Shown piece by piece: positions 35,326 through 47,714 of a stretch of 64,000 nt of DNA. Source of the DNA: Locusta migratoria (lineage: Eukaryota; Arthropoda; Insecta; Orthoptera; Acrididae); NCBI GenBank assembly GCA_026315105.1, contig CM048745.1:755739506-755803505 (forward strand), given 5' to 3'. The notes under the pieces were generated by a model. That model was not told the origin of the DNA and did not search any database. It worked only from the letters and a program-made list of their open reading frames with translations. Both the position numbers and the translations under genes were made by a program. Every line of letters begins with the position of its first letter. Positions within the stretch are counted from its first letter, which is position 1.

Positions 35326-36985
35326 TGCAGGGTGGTCCATTGATAGTGACTGGGCCAAATATCTCATGAAATAAGCATCAAACGAAAAAACTACAAAGAA
35401 CAAAACTTTTCTAGCTTGAAGGGGGAAAACAGATGGCGCTATGGTTGGCCGCTAGGTGGCGCTGCCATAGGTCAAACGGATATCAGCTGCATTTTTTAAA
35501 ATAAGTACCTCCATTTTTTTTACATATTCGTTTAGTAGATAAATAAATATGAATGTTTTATTTGGGACACTTTTTTCACTTTGTGACAGATGGCACTGTA
35601 ATAGTCACAAACTGCAAAGTACATGGTATCGCGTAATATTTCGCCAGTATGGATGGTATTTACTTCGTGATACATTACTTGGTGTTAAAATGGACCATTT
35701 ACCAATTGCAGAAAAGGTCAATATGTTATTTATGTATGGCTCTTGTGATCAAAATGCCCAACAGGCCTGTGCTATGTATGTTGATCGTTATCCTGGAAAA
35801 CATCATCCAAGTGTCCGGACCTTTCATCAGATAGTTACGTTATTTAGAGAGACAGGAAGTGTTCAGCCACAAGTGAAACGACAACCACAACCTGCAACAA
35901 ATGATGATGCCCAGGTAAGTATTTTAGCTGCAGTAGCGGCTAATCCCCACATCAGTAGCAGACAAAGTGAGTGAGAATCGGGAATCTCAAAAACTTCGGT
36001 GTTGAGAATTGTACATCAATATAAATTTCACCCGTACCATATTTCTATGCACCAGGATTTGCATGGTGAAGACTTTGAATGTTGTGTACAGTTTTGCGAC
36101 TGGGCACAAAATAAATTACGGGATGATAACAGATTTTTTTCGCATATTCTGTTCAGTGACGAAGCGTCATTCACAAACAGAGGTAACGTAAAACGGCATA
36201 ATATGCACTATTTGGTAAGGAAATCAACGATGGCTGCGGCAAGTGGAACATCAGCGAACTTGGCGGATTAATGTATGGTGCGGCATTATGGGAGGAAGGA
36301 CAATTGGCCCGTTTTAGCAATGGCAATCTGAATGGTGCAATGTATGCTGATTTCTTACGTAATTTTCTACTGATTTTTTCTATACTTCACTGCATGACAG
36401 AATGGCGATGTACATTCAACATGATGGAAGTCCGGCACATGGCTCATGTGCAGTTGAAGCGGTCTTGAATGGAGTATTTAATAACAGGTGGTTTGGTTGT
36501 AGAAGCACCATAGCACAGCCCGCATGTTCACCGGATCTTACATCCTCGAATTTCTTTCTGTGGGGAAAATTGAAGGATATTTGTTATCATGATTCACTGA
36601 CAATGCCTGAAAACATGCATCAGCACATTGTCAATGCATGTGAGAACATTACTGAAGGCAAACTTCCTGCTGGTGAGAGGAATTTCGTGAGCAACATGTT
36701 TGTGAATATTACAGTGCCATCTATCACAAAGCGACAAAAGTGTTCCAAATAAAACATTTATATTTATTTACGCACTAGACAAATATGTAATAAAAATGGG
36801 GGTATGTATTTAAAAAAAATGCAGTTGATATCTGTTTGATCTATGGCAGTGCCATCTAGCGGGCCAACCATGGCCCCATCTGTTTCCTCCCTTCAAGCTA
36901 GAAAAGTTTTATTCTTTGTAGTTTTTTCGTTTGATGTTAATTCGTGAGATATTTGCCTCGATCACTATCAATGGACCACCCTGTA
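35326..36985 (+). mobile_element. mariner-superfamily element with ~290 bp inverted repeats
   Basis: The terminal inverted repeats span 35326-35612 and 36698-36985, starting T(G/A)CAGGGTGGTCCATTGATAG, and are flanked by TA (35324-35325, 36986-36987). The arms are about 85-90% alike by eye. A broken transposase lies between them. The total of 1660 bp and the TA target fit Tc1/mariner. It is inserted just outside the hAT/Tigger nest. Confidence 0.9.
35690..36752 (+). pseudogene. mariner-family transposase (broken, internally deleted)
   Basis: The N-terminal helix-turn-helix region is MDHLPIAEKVNMLFMYGSCD through HPSVRTFHQIVTLFRETGSV. After a stop near 35973 the core gives SVLRIVHQYKFHPYHISMHQ, HILFSDEASF (first catalytic Asp), frameshifted pieces, MYIQHDGSPAHGS (second Asp) and CSPDLTSSNFFLWGKLKDIC (third catalytic position). 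The frame ends by running directly into the right inverted repeat (SNMFVNITVPSITK), so the original C-terminus and 3' untranslated region appear to be deleted. At least three frame breaks make it inactive. Confidence 0.82.
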
Positions 36986-37509
36986 TATTTGAACATAATA
37001 CTATTGGTTGCAGGTTATAGTAGCATAGTGTACAAAATTGTATGTAGCTATTAAGACAAATTTCATATAATTTTCACTTAAGATGAAGTTGATTTGCTTT
37101 AGTACTTTTAATTGAGCAGTGTAGAAAATAGTAGAAGACAATAAAAATGAAACTAATAAAAAGTTTTTATTTTCACATGTTCTTTATTATTGATAGTAGG
37201 TTTTTAATTTTGATCATACAGCACTTAAATTCAAATATAAACACAAATTTCACACAAACCATTAAAGTTGTTGATATAGGTTCAGAGGTAAATTAGTAGT
37301 ACTTTTAAGTAGTTAATAACTGCTTTAGAACTTCTAGAGTGCCACTCGACATCGCAAAATTTGCTTTCGACTCCGATATCGAGCCTCATTCGACATGACT
37401 TTTCTAAGCTCTCAGATGTATTGTGAGTCTACTAGGCATTATTGCTGCATAGTGCTACCATCTAGGAGAACAGATACAGTTGTAATTGCGTTTAGTCCAC
37501 TGGCTCAAA

Positions 37510-37740
37510 ATGGCTATTTCTTCACATACAGTCCTTTCTGAGGAAGAGATCTTAGAGCTTTTAGAGGAATCTCTAAGTGAGAACGAGAGTGAAAAGTGAT
37601 TTTTATGATGATGATGATGATGATGATGATGATAGTGACTCATTTCAAAACAATTTGAGTGACAGTGACGTAAAAAACAGTGACAGTGTGCATGTTTCTT
37701 GTGATTTAGCAGAGGATTCATGGCAAATGTGGACCGATAT
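37510..37740 (+). pseudogene. Possible piggyBac-type transposase N-terminus
   Basis: A short frame, MAISSHTVLSEEEILELLEE through SENESEK and a stop, is followed in another frame by an Asp-rich run from a GAT repeat (37605-37634) and DSDSFQNNLSDSDVKNSD. Acidic Leu/Glu/Asp-rich starts like this are common in piggyBac transposases. No catalytic core was recognised downstream, so this is a weak call. Confidence 0.28.
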
Positions 37741-37974
37741 AAATATACTTGAATGAAAGCCTACATGTATACCCCAATTGTTGGCCAGTGGCCTGATTGT
37801 TTCCACAAAGAGATCCGCACAAAGGTCTATGGTGCACTGCCGCCCAGGCCGCGGCAATTTAAATACGAGCACGTGGAGCTGCCCTGTGTCTGCCTTACGG
37901 AGTGCAAAGGGTTAATCTATTTCTTTCATCTGACCACATAACATTTGTTATTGAAAACACACTTTCATCAGATG

Positions 37975-39530
37975 GATTGGAAATTCAACCAAGCTTCTTA
38001 CATGTTTCAAGCTAGCTTTCTCACTGTGAAAAAGAGTAAAAATGTCCTGCCACTTTTCAGTGACACCAATATTTGATTATTCCATTCCAGTAGTTTACCT
38101 TCACAATATTTGCTCACTCAACACTATTCATCAAACAGTTCCCCTATATTCATGGTAAAGTTCTTAACACTAGATATTTTGAACTGTAATCAAGCTCATA
38201 GGTTTCTTTAGTGTAATCCACTCCATTGATTTAAGAAGTTCCAAAAATGGATCACACCACTCATGGATGTACTGAATGCACATATCATAGAAACGAGTGA
38301 CTATACAATTGAACTCTCCTAATGTCGTTAGTCCCTTATTTTTACAATTCCTATACCTATTTTTGTTCGCTTCTGATTTATTTAACAACATATTTATTTA
38401 ATCTGTAACTTCAATAGTAGTTACATTCTCCCTTTCAGTGTACAGTATACAGTTAGAGAAAATCTTTAACTGACTTGCTATTAACTGAAGGCTTATGAAA
38501 GAAAGTGGATTAAAAAAAATCTTCAGTGTGAGAGGGCACTTGTCAAGGGAGAGGAAATAAGACCTCAAAGCTTGAGAAACATTAATTACTCTTTCAATAG
38601 CTGGTTGGAGGGATAACCATCTTGTGTTACTATGCTGTATAAGTTTCTTATGTTCTACTTCAGCAAACTCACAAAACGATTTTAGCTTTTCAATGCGTGC
38701 AGAAATACGAAAATGTTGGTAGATTTTTACCAATATTGAGCTGTACATCGATGTTTAAACACTTTGTACCTGTTTTGACAGCATTGTGAACAATGTGTGC
38801 AGGACGTCCAACACATATTAAATTATTGCCACTTTATTCTTTCAATTTACAATAAAGATGGTTTTTACTTTTCCTTTGCTTTCCTCCATAGTTCATGTTT
38901 GTGTTGTCGGCCGAAATTGCTGCAACCTTCTTTTCCGGATCGAACTTCTCCTATACATCTAAACAATATGATGTCAAAAGCTCTGCAGTTTCCACACCAA
39001 AATTCACTAAGTCCAACATTGTCACGAAGACACCTTCATGTGGTTGAAAATACCTTACAATTATAGGAACCACGTTGAAGTCTGCAAGGCTAGAGGAATC
39101 TATCTTGACTTAAATAAATCATGCTTCTTTCAGTTCTTTCATTGTTACTTCCGTAGCAAATGAGGCAATGATGATCTTGACAATTGATTTTGTTTTCATC
39201 TGCAAGCGAGAGAACTTTTTGCGAAAGAAAGATTTAATTATTTCTGTCTTACAGTCCATGGACTTGGAAGCTCTGGTTGTGCATAACCATATGGAACACA
39301 AATGTAGCTGCTTGTGCTAAAAGCTGTTCCTTGGAGTTTGAAACTACTTTCACTGATAATGATCCATTTTTGCAGTCAACGAGCTATTCTGAAGCACAAC
39401 TTTGTTTGATAGGCTTAACATGACTATATCAGTGTTCCCTCGTGTCTATTAAATAGAAATTCTTGCTTTGTTTTACTAGTGAGTTTGCACTTGGGCTTTC
39501 CCATTATCAGCACAGTTAAAACTAAAATAT
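37975..39530 (-). pseudogene. hAT transposase remnant, second copy
   Basis: Minus-strand blocks in order: MCSIWLCTTRASKSMDCKTE with FFRKKFSRLQMKTKSI (39119-39301), VVPIIVRYFQPHEGVFVTML (about 39050), KVAAISADNTNMNYGGKQRK (about 38910), RPAHIVHNAVKTG (about 38790), EVEHKKLIQHSNTRWLSLQP (38398-38748) and a C-terminal piece at 38170-38391. The Asp in ADNTNMNYGG and the Trp in HSNTRWLSL are hallmark hAT positions. There are several stops and frame changes. Terminal inverted repeats were not located. Confidence 0.72.
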
Positions 39531-41568
39531 AATTCACTACAGTCACTGTTAGAAGCACTTAAAATAACAAATTGCCATTGTGTAATGAGCAACTCAAACT
39601 TTGTAAATATCAAGTCCATGAAACTGTTTCTGGCCGAAGTTCTTTGCCTTCAGGCAGCCGAACATTTTCCTTGCCTATCGACTGGTAAACTATTTTTACA
39701 GTCACAGGAAAAATCGATGACAGTACAATATATCAAACTTGAAGAGTGAGAAAGATGAGATTTTGTGTGTGAATGTAACGTTATACCATGATAGCAAAGC
39801 GATGCATTATAACACACTTTTATTTTATCAGGAAAAAGAAAGACTACTCTATATATGATAAAAATCCAGAACATTTAGCTGCCCCCAGAGAGTTCTTGGG
39901 GTTACCGGGACATTATACTAAACTATGGGACTGTCCCAGAAAAATTGGGACAGCTTCGAATCCTACACATAACTGTTATGAAGCGTTTATCATTTAAACT
40001 GAGCTAGTGTGCCCAACACTGCACACAAATCAGATGGTCACCAATAACTGCTTCTAAGTATCATAACACAGAAGGGATATGAAATGAATAGTTTGGAGGA
40101 AGTTGAAGTGTGTATCCAAGCAATTAGTGATGCAAATAATTTATTAATCAATCAAATCAATTTTAAACACAAAAATTTTATTGATAATTTAACTCAGGAC
40201 AAAGGATAATGCAGCTTACATTGATCAGAGGTCATACTATAATGCTGAAGTCAATCAAAGACTTAATAAAGACAACTATGACAAACATAAATGTATCATA
40301 CATAATGCCCTCCTAAAATTTCTAATAAAATCTTTCACCGTACTTGCTACATAATAATGTACACAGAAACTATAAAAGTATGCAAAATCTGTTAAATACT
40401 ATATTTTCTCTCTGAAAGAAAAATATGTACACATGTAGTATTCTGAGGCATTGACAGATTGATAACTGGCTAAAATTTGTGAATGAAATATAAAACACCA
40501 CCTCATAAAAAGTCAGTTGAAGCAATTAAGGGCTCTAAATACCGTACATACTGCACTTTATAATTGAAATTTGTAAATTTTATTTATGTAAATTTATTTA
40601 TCTAGTACTTGGATACATACTGGACAATGACACTTGTGCCGAAAGATATCGCGTGATAAATAAATAAAATAATACATTACATTGTTTTGGACCAACCTTT
40701 TACACATGTCAACACATATCATTTGTTCAAGAAAGTTTCCATAAGGTGTAAAACTACTTCAGATGCGTGACTCATTTTGGATTTCTCCTCGGACTTTCCA
40801 CAGTAAGTTTTTATTTTGAGAACAACTCCATTAGAGTTCATAAAGTCTTAGACTATAATTGTGTTTCATGTTCTTGATACACTGTCTGAAAAACAAAGCC
40901 ATTGTTTTGTCTATGCAGAGATTCTTGTCTGGAACTTAAGTATTGCTCATGATGTTATTGAAGTGGTCCAAACTACTTTAATTTTGTACAATCAATCAGT
41001 GACTGGAATTTTTTCTACTCATAGACCTTCAGAACATTACTTTGTTAAAAGGACTCATACTCCAGTAATGTTCTATCGATGGACTACAAGGTCCTATGAG
41101 CAGCAAGACTCCCTGAAATACTTTTGCAACTTCCATCTTGAGACCCTTGCTAATGATCTCTCCCCCTCCCCTCCCCCCCCACTCCCAAACGTTTTTCTGC
41201 TTCCTGTCTCGCATCTAGAATTTTTTTTTTCACTTAATAATGTTAGGAGCTTGTCATAAAAATAAATAAATAAAAACAACAAACAAATGCATTGACACCA
41301 AGTTTTTGCAAGTCTAATTTCAATCACACATTCATGTTGAGCACAAACACTGGTAAATCTTGAAGAATGTCACTCCACTCATCACCGTTACTTGTAGTGC
41401 CTACTATTGGACCAACCTGCTCATCTTCTCATCACCTTCACTGTTGTCTGCATCTGAATCCTCACTTGAGTGCTCACACGAAGGTGTTTCATAGAGACCT
41501 CCACCATCTGAGAATTCGTCCATAAACTCTCTTCACTCTAATTTATTCGTTAGGTAGTCTTCCACCTC
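39531..41568. other. Intron sequence without recognised genes
   Basis: A small inverted pair (GGGACTGTCCCAG and ATTGGGACAGC, about 39926-39953) may mark a DNA element end. A CT-rich tract lies at 41158-41190. No coding motif, RNA gene or complete element was recognised. Confidence 0.35.
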
Positions 41569-41735
41569 GTAAGCTCTGTGCATGCCTCAGCAACCAGCGT
41601 ATAGCGCGCCGGTGGAATGTTGTGCATTAAAGAGCCTGGGGATCTAGGCTTAATCGCCCAAGTCATGAGGACAGTAAAAACGTTTATAAAAATTAACCTC
41701 AATCTCAAGGTGAGCTATGTGCCGAGGAGATGCAT

Positions 41736-43290
41736 GACTGTTGAGGTGGAACAGTTGCTAGTGAGCAACCTCTGGGGAGCCTGCCACACCTCAGTTGTAT
41801 TAAGCTTACCCAGGTAAGTGGGGCTCTGCCTGCATGGAACTCCTCTATATCTCTAACCGCTCGGGGGCACACCATGAAAAGAGCAAGAGATGGAGAGGTG
41901 AATTCAATGTTGCACAGTATGACCCTCAATCGTTCCCTTCCCTGGCCATGTCATGGGAGGATTGTAGGACCTGCAATCATGGAGAAGCTTATGCCTCTAA
42001 GTACTTGGTATGCAACTGAACAGATGGGGAATCCTTTATTATTATGAAGCCTATGTTCTTTTTGTAGAGAACCTGCAGGGAATGCCCAAAATGAGATCTG
42101 GGTCATTCCTTATGACGACATCATCCCTAGCCCGGTCACGGGCATTGCTTGCCTGTGTTAAGCTGGGTGATGTTTCCATTTCCATCACACCACATAAGAG
42201 CCTTAATATGATCCAGGGTATAATTTTTCACAAGGATCTTCGGTTGCAATCTGATAAGGAACGACCTTACTTGGGGCAGTGAGGTGTGTATTTCATCCGG
42301 CACATCTATAGGCGTCTGAAGGGCAACAGGTTTGCCACCGATGCATTCATTTTGGCTTTCAAGGGCAATTCATTGCCTGAGAAAGATAAGGTGATGATCT
42401 ACCGATGTGACATAAAGCCTCCCCTTATGCACTGCTTCAAGTGCTAAGGGTTTGGGCTTATGTCCTGCCGATGTGATGCTAACCCTATATGTCGGGAGTG
42501 CGGACGTGCGACCTATCCAAATGTCCGTTATGCCCCTCCCATAGTCTGCATTAACAGCGACGATGACCTTGCCACATGCTCACCAAATTGCACAGTTCTC
42601 CACAAGGAGCGGAATATAATGCAGTATAAAACCCTGGAAAGGCTGACCTACTCTGAAGCAAAACGAAAATACCAGAACCTTCATCCAGCGAGCATTATTT
42701 CAACCAAAGCAGCTTCATCATCGCTGTCCCTGGTAGCAATACCCCAACTAGGGCAGTCGAAGCAAATAGGCTGCCAGGCTCGATTGTCTCCACCTGCCCC
42801 CTTGATAGTCGGGGGCATCTTCCTCTTTGGTTGCTCCCAATCTTCCCACCATGGGTAGTAATTAACCCACAAACAGCAAGGACATTGGTCCCCACCCTAC
42901 AGCAGGAGAAGTAGCAGCCTTCTTTGGCTCTTCTTGCTCGGGATGCTCCATTCCGAGGCTTCTCCGAGTGCTAAAGAAGATCCCAGCCAGTTGCTGCAGG
43001 ATCCTCAAGTGGCTGCTCAGTGGATCTCCTGCTCTTTGGTAGCCCCTGAAGCCACGTCTGAGAAGCCCTCTCAGTTGTTAACACCAAAGGGCTAGCAAGA
43101 AACCAACGAAAAGAAGACGGAATCTGTGGTGGCTTCAAAGCCACAATCACCTACATCTTGTGCTTCAGAAGATGAGGTGGAGATCCTCACCTCCCTTGAG
43201 GATGTCGCAGTAACTGGATCACCAGAACCTATGGTACTCGATCCTGCAGATTCTGCACGGTCAGCAGCAGGTGTTTCCATGGAATAATCT
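41736..43290 (+). pseudogene. LINE copy 2 gag (most complete, frameshifted)
   Basis: Segments in order: SFPSLAMSWEDCRTC, then MPKMRSGSFLMTTSSLARSR and LGDVSISITPHKSLNMIQGI; a stop; RHIYRRLKGNRFATDAFILA and LPEKDKVMIYRCDIKPPLMH; and the knuckles CFKC-stop-GFGLMSC, CRECGRATYPNVRYAPPIVC. This shows the full gag layout, including the middle region deleted in copies 1 and 3. A Ser/Pro-rich tail follows to about 43290. Several stops make it a pseudogene. Confidence 0.75.
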
Positions 43291-43299
43291 GCTTCTTTG

Positions 43300-44275
43300 T
43301 TCATCATGGCCATTCAGCTAGGAGAAACTGTAATTTTCCAGTTGTATTGAAGCGGATTTTTTTTCACAAACTGGCCCTGCTGTGACAAGTGTGGTGCTGC
43401 TTCCCTGCACTTTGTGTAGCCCTCCAGAAAACCTGCTTTCCTGCTCAGCAGACCCCTACCCTTCATGGCTATCGGTGCTATTTTAAAAACCAATCAATAT
43501 ATGACAGGGTATCTGGCGGTGTCTGTCTCTATGTCCTCACAACTGCCCCTACTTCCTCTGTGCAGCTCAAAACAGCTCTCAAGGCGGTAGTAGTTAGAGT
43601 TCATGTCTCTAGCTGACGTTACTGCTTTGGTCATTCAACTTCCCCACCATTTCTTCTTTTGGGGGATTTCAATGCCCAACACCCAATGTGGGGTAGAACC
43701 CAGACCATGGGCCACGGTAGGGACGTTGACTCTTTTGGCGCAGCAAGACCTCTGAATCCTGAACACACTGGTGCCCCCATGTATTCTAGCATGTCATGAG
43801 GAGGCACATATTCGGCCATAGATATATTTGTCTGTAGCCTGAGCTAACTCCCACACCTTACTTGGAGGGTCCATGATGACATTTGTGGAAACGACTACTA
43901 CCCTACCCTACCCTACCCTACCTTCCTGTCACTCTCACAATCTGCAGGCTGCCTGCCCCGATGGTCTCTCCTTTGGGCTGACTGGTCAGCCTATGCTTCA
44001 GCTGCAGTGGTTACAACTCCGCTTCTGGCTGACATTGATTTAGCTGTTCAACAGGTCACTAAAGTCATTGTTTCCCTGCCGACAAAACTGTCCCAATCAC
44101 ATCTGGCTCATTCTGATTAAGTTGGTTCCTTGGTGGACACGAGATTGCCCTGCGCTTCAGCGACACCTTTCCATTGAACACCTGATTGCATATAGATGTC
44201 TACGGGCTCGAGCTCTGCGGTCAACCAGCAGAGTAAACAGTACTCCAGGATATTCTCTGCACAGACTAAACTGCT
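43300..44275 (+). pseudogene. LINE copy 2 endonuclease (broken)
   Basis: Recognisable blocks are YDRVSGGVCLYVLTTAPTSS (43389-43616), a GDFNAQHPMWG-like catalytic block near 43665-43695, and the C-terminal VPWWTRDCPALQRHLSIEH (44068-44298). They lie in different frames with stops between. Copy 3 has the same blocks in better condition. Confidence 0.65.
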
Positions 44276-44556
44276 ACCCCTCAGGGGCTCAGCATTAATT
44301 TGTTGAGTACGGGCTTGGCTAACCCAGGGTCCTGAGCTGTGGGCTGCGTTGCACCAACAGTCCGCTACACCGTAAGCTCTGTGCGTGCTTAAACGACCCT
44401 CGTTCGGCGCGACGGTGGAATGTTGTATGTTTCAGAACACGGGGATCTTAGCTTAATCGCCCGGATCACGAGGACGGTACAAACCTCTATAAAACAAATC
44501 CTCAATCTCAAGGTGTGCTATGTGCCGAGGAGGTGCATGGCTGTTCAGGTTGAACA

Positions 44557-45725
44557 ATGTCTGAGGAACCTGCCACACCTCAGTTGTATAAGGCTTACCC
44601 AGGCAAGCGGGGCTCTGCTCGTGGGACCAGAATGAAATGGGCAAATAATAGCATTGTCACACGCAAACCTGGCATCTCTAAGACAGGAACGAACGAGTAC
44701 AATGCTGCAGAGTATGATCCCCAAATGTTCCCTTCCCTGGCTACACCATGGGAGGAACATCGGGCAAGACAGAAGGGTGAGGCTCATGCCCCTAAATATC
44801 TTATCTGTAGCCGTACTGATGGAGAAACATTTAAAACAACGAAGCCGTTATTCTTTGTAGAGAACTTGGAGGATAAGTTTGAAGAGGTGGAAGGGATGTC
44901 TAAGATGCGGTCAGGGTCTGTCTTAATGACGACGTCATTCCCAGCCCAGTCACGGGCACTGTTTGCCTGTGACAAGCTGGGTGATGTTTCCGTTACCATC
45001 ACGCCGCACAAGACCTTAAACATAGTGCAGGGAATAATCTTCCATAGGGACCTTTTGTTGCAGTCTGATGATGAACTGCGTGCGAATCTAGAGCGGCGGG
45101 GAGTTCAGGTCAACACCTATGCCACGGCAGCCTCACTGCCGTCCTCCACTGTGCCTACAATCCAGTCCGTGCAATCCGCACCAGTGGGCTCCCAGGCCCA
45201 ACCAACTGTCCCTGCCCCCTTACCAGATGGGGGCGCTTCCTCTTCGGTGGCTCCCACGCTTTTCACCGTGGGAGCAACACCCGCAATCATCGGGGAACCC
45301 AATCTCCAATTCTAAGCCGGAGAAGGAGAAGCCTTCTCTGGCTTCTCTCACTGAGAAGGGGTCCCTTGGGACACCCCCTTCCGCGGCTACTCAGAGCGCT
45401 CCGGAGGATCCTGGCCACGTGCCTACTGATATACAACCTGCCGGTTGAAGAGCTTCTTGCTCTTCCTCTGTCCCGGATGCCACTTCTGGGAAGCCCTCTC
45501 GGCCCAGCAATCCAAAGGGCCAGCGAGAGGAAAAGAAGAAACGTAACAAGAAGAAAGAATGTTCGGTGGTTCAAAGCCACAATCACCCACATCCTGTTCT
45601 TCGGAGGATGAAGTCGAGATCCTCGCATCTCCTGAGGATCTCGCAATTACTGTCTCCCCAGACAATAAGATCTCTGGTTCTGTGGATTCAGAGCGCATGG
45701 TAGCAGACGTTCCAATGGAGTGATC
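44557..45725 (+). pseudogene. LINE copy 3 gag (252 aa open N-terminal part, internal deletion)
   Basis: The open frame starts MSEEPATPQLYKAYPGKRGS and contains FPSLATPWEEHRARQKGEAH, KMRSGSVLMTTSFPAQSRAL and LGDVSVTITPHKTLNIVQGI (residues about 50-160). After LRANLERRGVQ it jumps into the Ser/Pro/Thr-rich linker, so the middle domain and the zinc knuckles seen in copy 2 are deleted. The tail (PSRPSNPKGQREEKKKRNKK) continues in another frame to about 45725. Confidence 0.75.
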
Positions 45726-45741
45726 TGCTCTTTTATTCATC

Positions 45742-46731
45742 ATGGCGGTACAGCCTGGAGAAAACATCATCCTCCAGTGGAATTGTGGTGGCTTATTCCA
45801 CCATCTGAATGAGCTACAGCAACTTCTAAGCAAACACTTGCGTTCTGTATCGCTCTTCAGGAAACCTGGTTTCCAGCGATGCTGTCCCCTGCCCTTCGAG
45901 ACTACTGGGGCTATTTTAAAAATCATTCCACCTACGACAGAGTTTCTGGTGGAGTCTGCGTCTATGTCCTAGCAACTGTCCCAAGCGCTGCCGTACTTCT
46001 TCAAACACCTCTAGAGGCAGTTGCTGTTCGGCTCCAGGCAGTGCAAGATGTTACAATATGTTCAGTCTACCTCCCACCAGATGAGGATGTCTCTCCTGTA
46101 GACCTCGCTACCTTGGTCGCCCAACTTCCCCCACCCTTCCTTTCTTTGGGGGATTTCAATGCCCACCACTCTCTGTGGGGTGGCACACAGACCTCGGCAC
46201 GGAGTAGAGATGTTGAGACTCTTACTGATGCAACTGAACATCTGCCTCCTCAACACCGGTGCTGCTACACACTTTAGCATAGCACACGGAACAGTCTCCA
46301 CTATAGATCTGTCTATTTATAGCCCAAGCCTGCTTCTGCACTTCACTTGGAGGGTCCACAATGACCTGTGTGGCAGAGACCATTTCCCTATCTTCCTGTC
46401 GCTCTCACAGTGTCCACCTGCTGACCGTCTGCCTCGTTGGTCCCTCCATAGGGCCGACTGGCCAGCATATTCCATAGCTGCTGCGCTTCCCTCTCCTCTT
46501 TTTGCTGATATTGATGCCGCTGTTCAGCAGGTCACAGATACCATCATTTCTGCTGCTGAGAAAACCATTCCCGCCTCACTGGGATCACTCCACTGTAAGT
46601 CGGTGCCCTGGTGGACACCGGAGATTGCTGAGGCCATCTGGGTACGTCAGCGAGCACTACAGCGCCACCGAAGCCACCCTTCCAGTGATAATCTTATTGC
46701 ATTTAAGCGTCTCTGGACACAGGCACGGTGA
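45742..46731 (+). pseudogene. LINE copy 3 endonuclease domain
   Basis: It starts MAVQPGENIILQWNCGGLFH. After a frame change it continues STYDRVSGGVCVYVLATVPS, VTICSVYLPPDE and the catalytic block SLGDFNAHHSLWGG. A further change gives STIDLSIYSPSL and GRDHFPIFLSLSQC, the conserved S/T-D and DHxP positions. The domain is nearly full length with catalytic residues visible but split over three frames. Confidence 0.78.
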
Positions 46732-47243
46732 TTGATCCAGCAAAGTAAGAGGGCCTCCTGGGAGCGTTATGTTACCTCCATTGGATCCCGAGTATCGCCT
46801 TCACGGGTATGGTCGCAAGTTCGATGCCTCTTCGGGCACCGCCCACCAGCGGGAATTCCGTGCCTCAGCATTCAGGGTACAATTTGTACTGACCCTCTTA
46901 CCAAAGGTGACCATTTGCGACACCACTCTGCTTGCACCTCAGCGACCGTTGCATATGGTGAGGATTTCCGTGCCCTTAAAGAGCGCACGGAGTGAAAACC
47001 GATATCCTTTCGAGCGCAATGCCAGGAAACGTACAACATCCCTTTCAGTGAATGGGAGTTCGAAAGTGCCCTTGCCGCATGCCCAGCCACGTCCCCTGGA
47101 CCCGATTGCATTCATAGTCAGTTCCTCCGACAACTATCAGCGGACTCTAAGCGCTAACTTCTCTCCTTGCTGAATAATCTCTGGGTTGAGGGTGTCTTCC
47201 CGTCCCAATGGTGGGATAGCATCGTCATCCCGGTGATGAAGCC
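46732..47243 (+). pseudogene. LINE copy 3 start of reverse transcriptase region (truncated)
   Basis: IQQSKRASWERYVTSIGSRV, SRVWSQVRCLFGHRPPAGIP and, in another frame, the PLDPIAF- and LNNLWVEGVFPSQWWDSIVIPVMKP-like text (about 47090-47243) match the linker and first RT blocks of I-type LINEs. The sequence stops before the catalytic fingers and palm. Confidence 0.65.
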
Positions 47244-47714
47244 TGACTATTTTGTAGCTCTCCATTCTTCACAATTTACAACAGAGAAACAGGAGAGGCA
47301 GAGATCAAACAACGTATATGAATAAGATTGTAAGTTGATAAAGCAATTTCATTTTTTTAATTGACATTTTAAATGGAAAAATGTCAGCACTAACAAAGGG
47401 ACTTTTTACATCATGATTGTAACTCATAACTTCACTTTCAGCACAGGGTATTGTGCTAGGTAAATTGACGTAACAGACTGTGTGAATTGGCCATGTCGCA
47501 TAATATTATTGTAGGTAAGGTCAAACAGATGAAGTGGCAAGGAGGCTGACCTACTACTAGCAGTCCAAGCAGTCACATTTCTCGCTGCAGGAAACAGATG
47601 ATGAACAATTTCTTTGATTAAATCTAAGGCGAGGCCTTGGATTTGATCAAATACTGGACATTCCCATTACACTATGTCAAATATTTCTTTGTTCGATAAT
47701 TTGATAGTTTAATA
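47244..47714. other. Unassigned spacer between LINE remnants
   Basis: AT-rich sequence between the broken end of I-type copy 3 and the start of CR1 copy C. No motif was recognised. Confidence 0.35.

Larger units (their letters stand above)
41569..44275 (+). mobile_element. I-type LINE, copy 2 (5' region kept, 3' missing)
   Basis: It starts in the same 5' leader as copies 1 and 3 (GTAAGCTCTGTGCATGC, a CGCGCCGGTGGAATGTTG-like block), then gag, then endonuclease. It stops in the segment after the endonuclease, exactly where copy 3 begins (44276). The missing RT, RNase H and 3' end are not found beyond copy 3. It includes a CCCTA repeat (43897-43922). Confidence 0.8.
44276..47243 (+). mobile_element. 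I-type LINE, copy 3 (5' complete, 3' missing)
   Basis: It begins CCCTCAGGGGCTCAGCATTA, matching the complete start of copy 1 (4767 onward), then leader, gag, endonuclease and the beginning of the RT region. It ends abruptly near 47243 within an IVIPV-type RT block. It sits directly head-to-tail behind copy 2. Confidence 0.82.

Noticed and set aside
43897..43922. CCCTA repeats as interstitial telomeric sequence
   Set aside because: Only about five units, lying within LINE copy 2 and not the insect TTAGG repeat; treated as a small microsatellite expansion.
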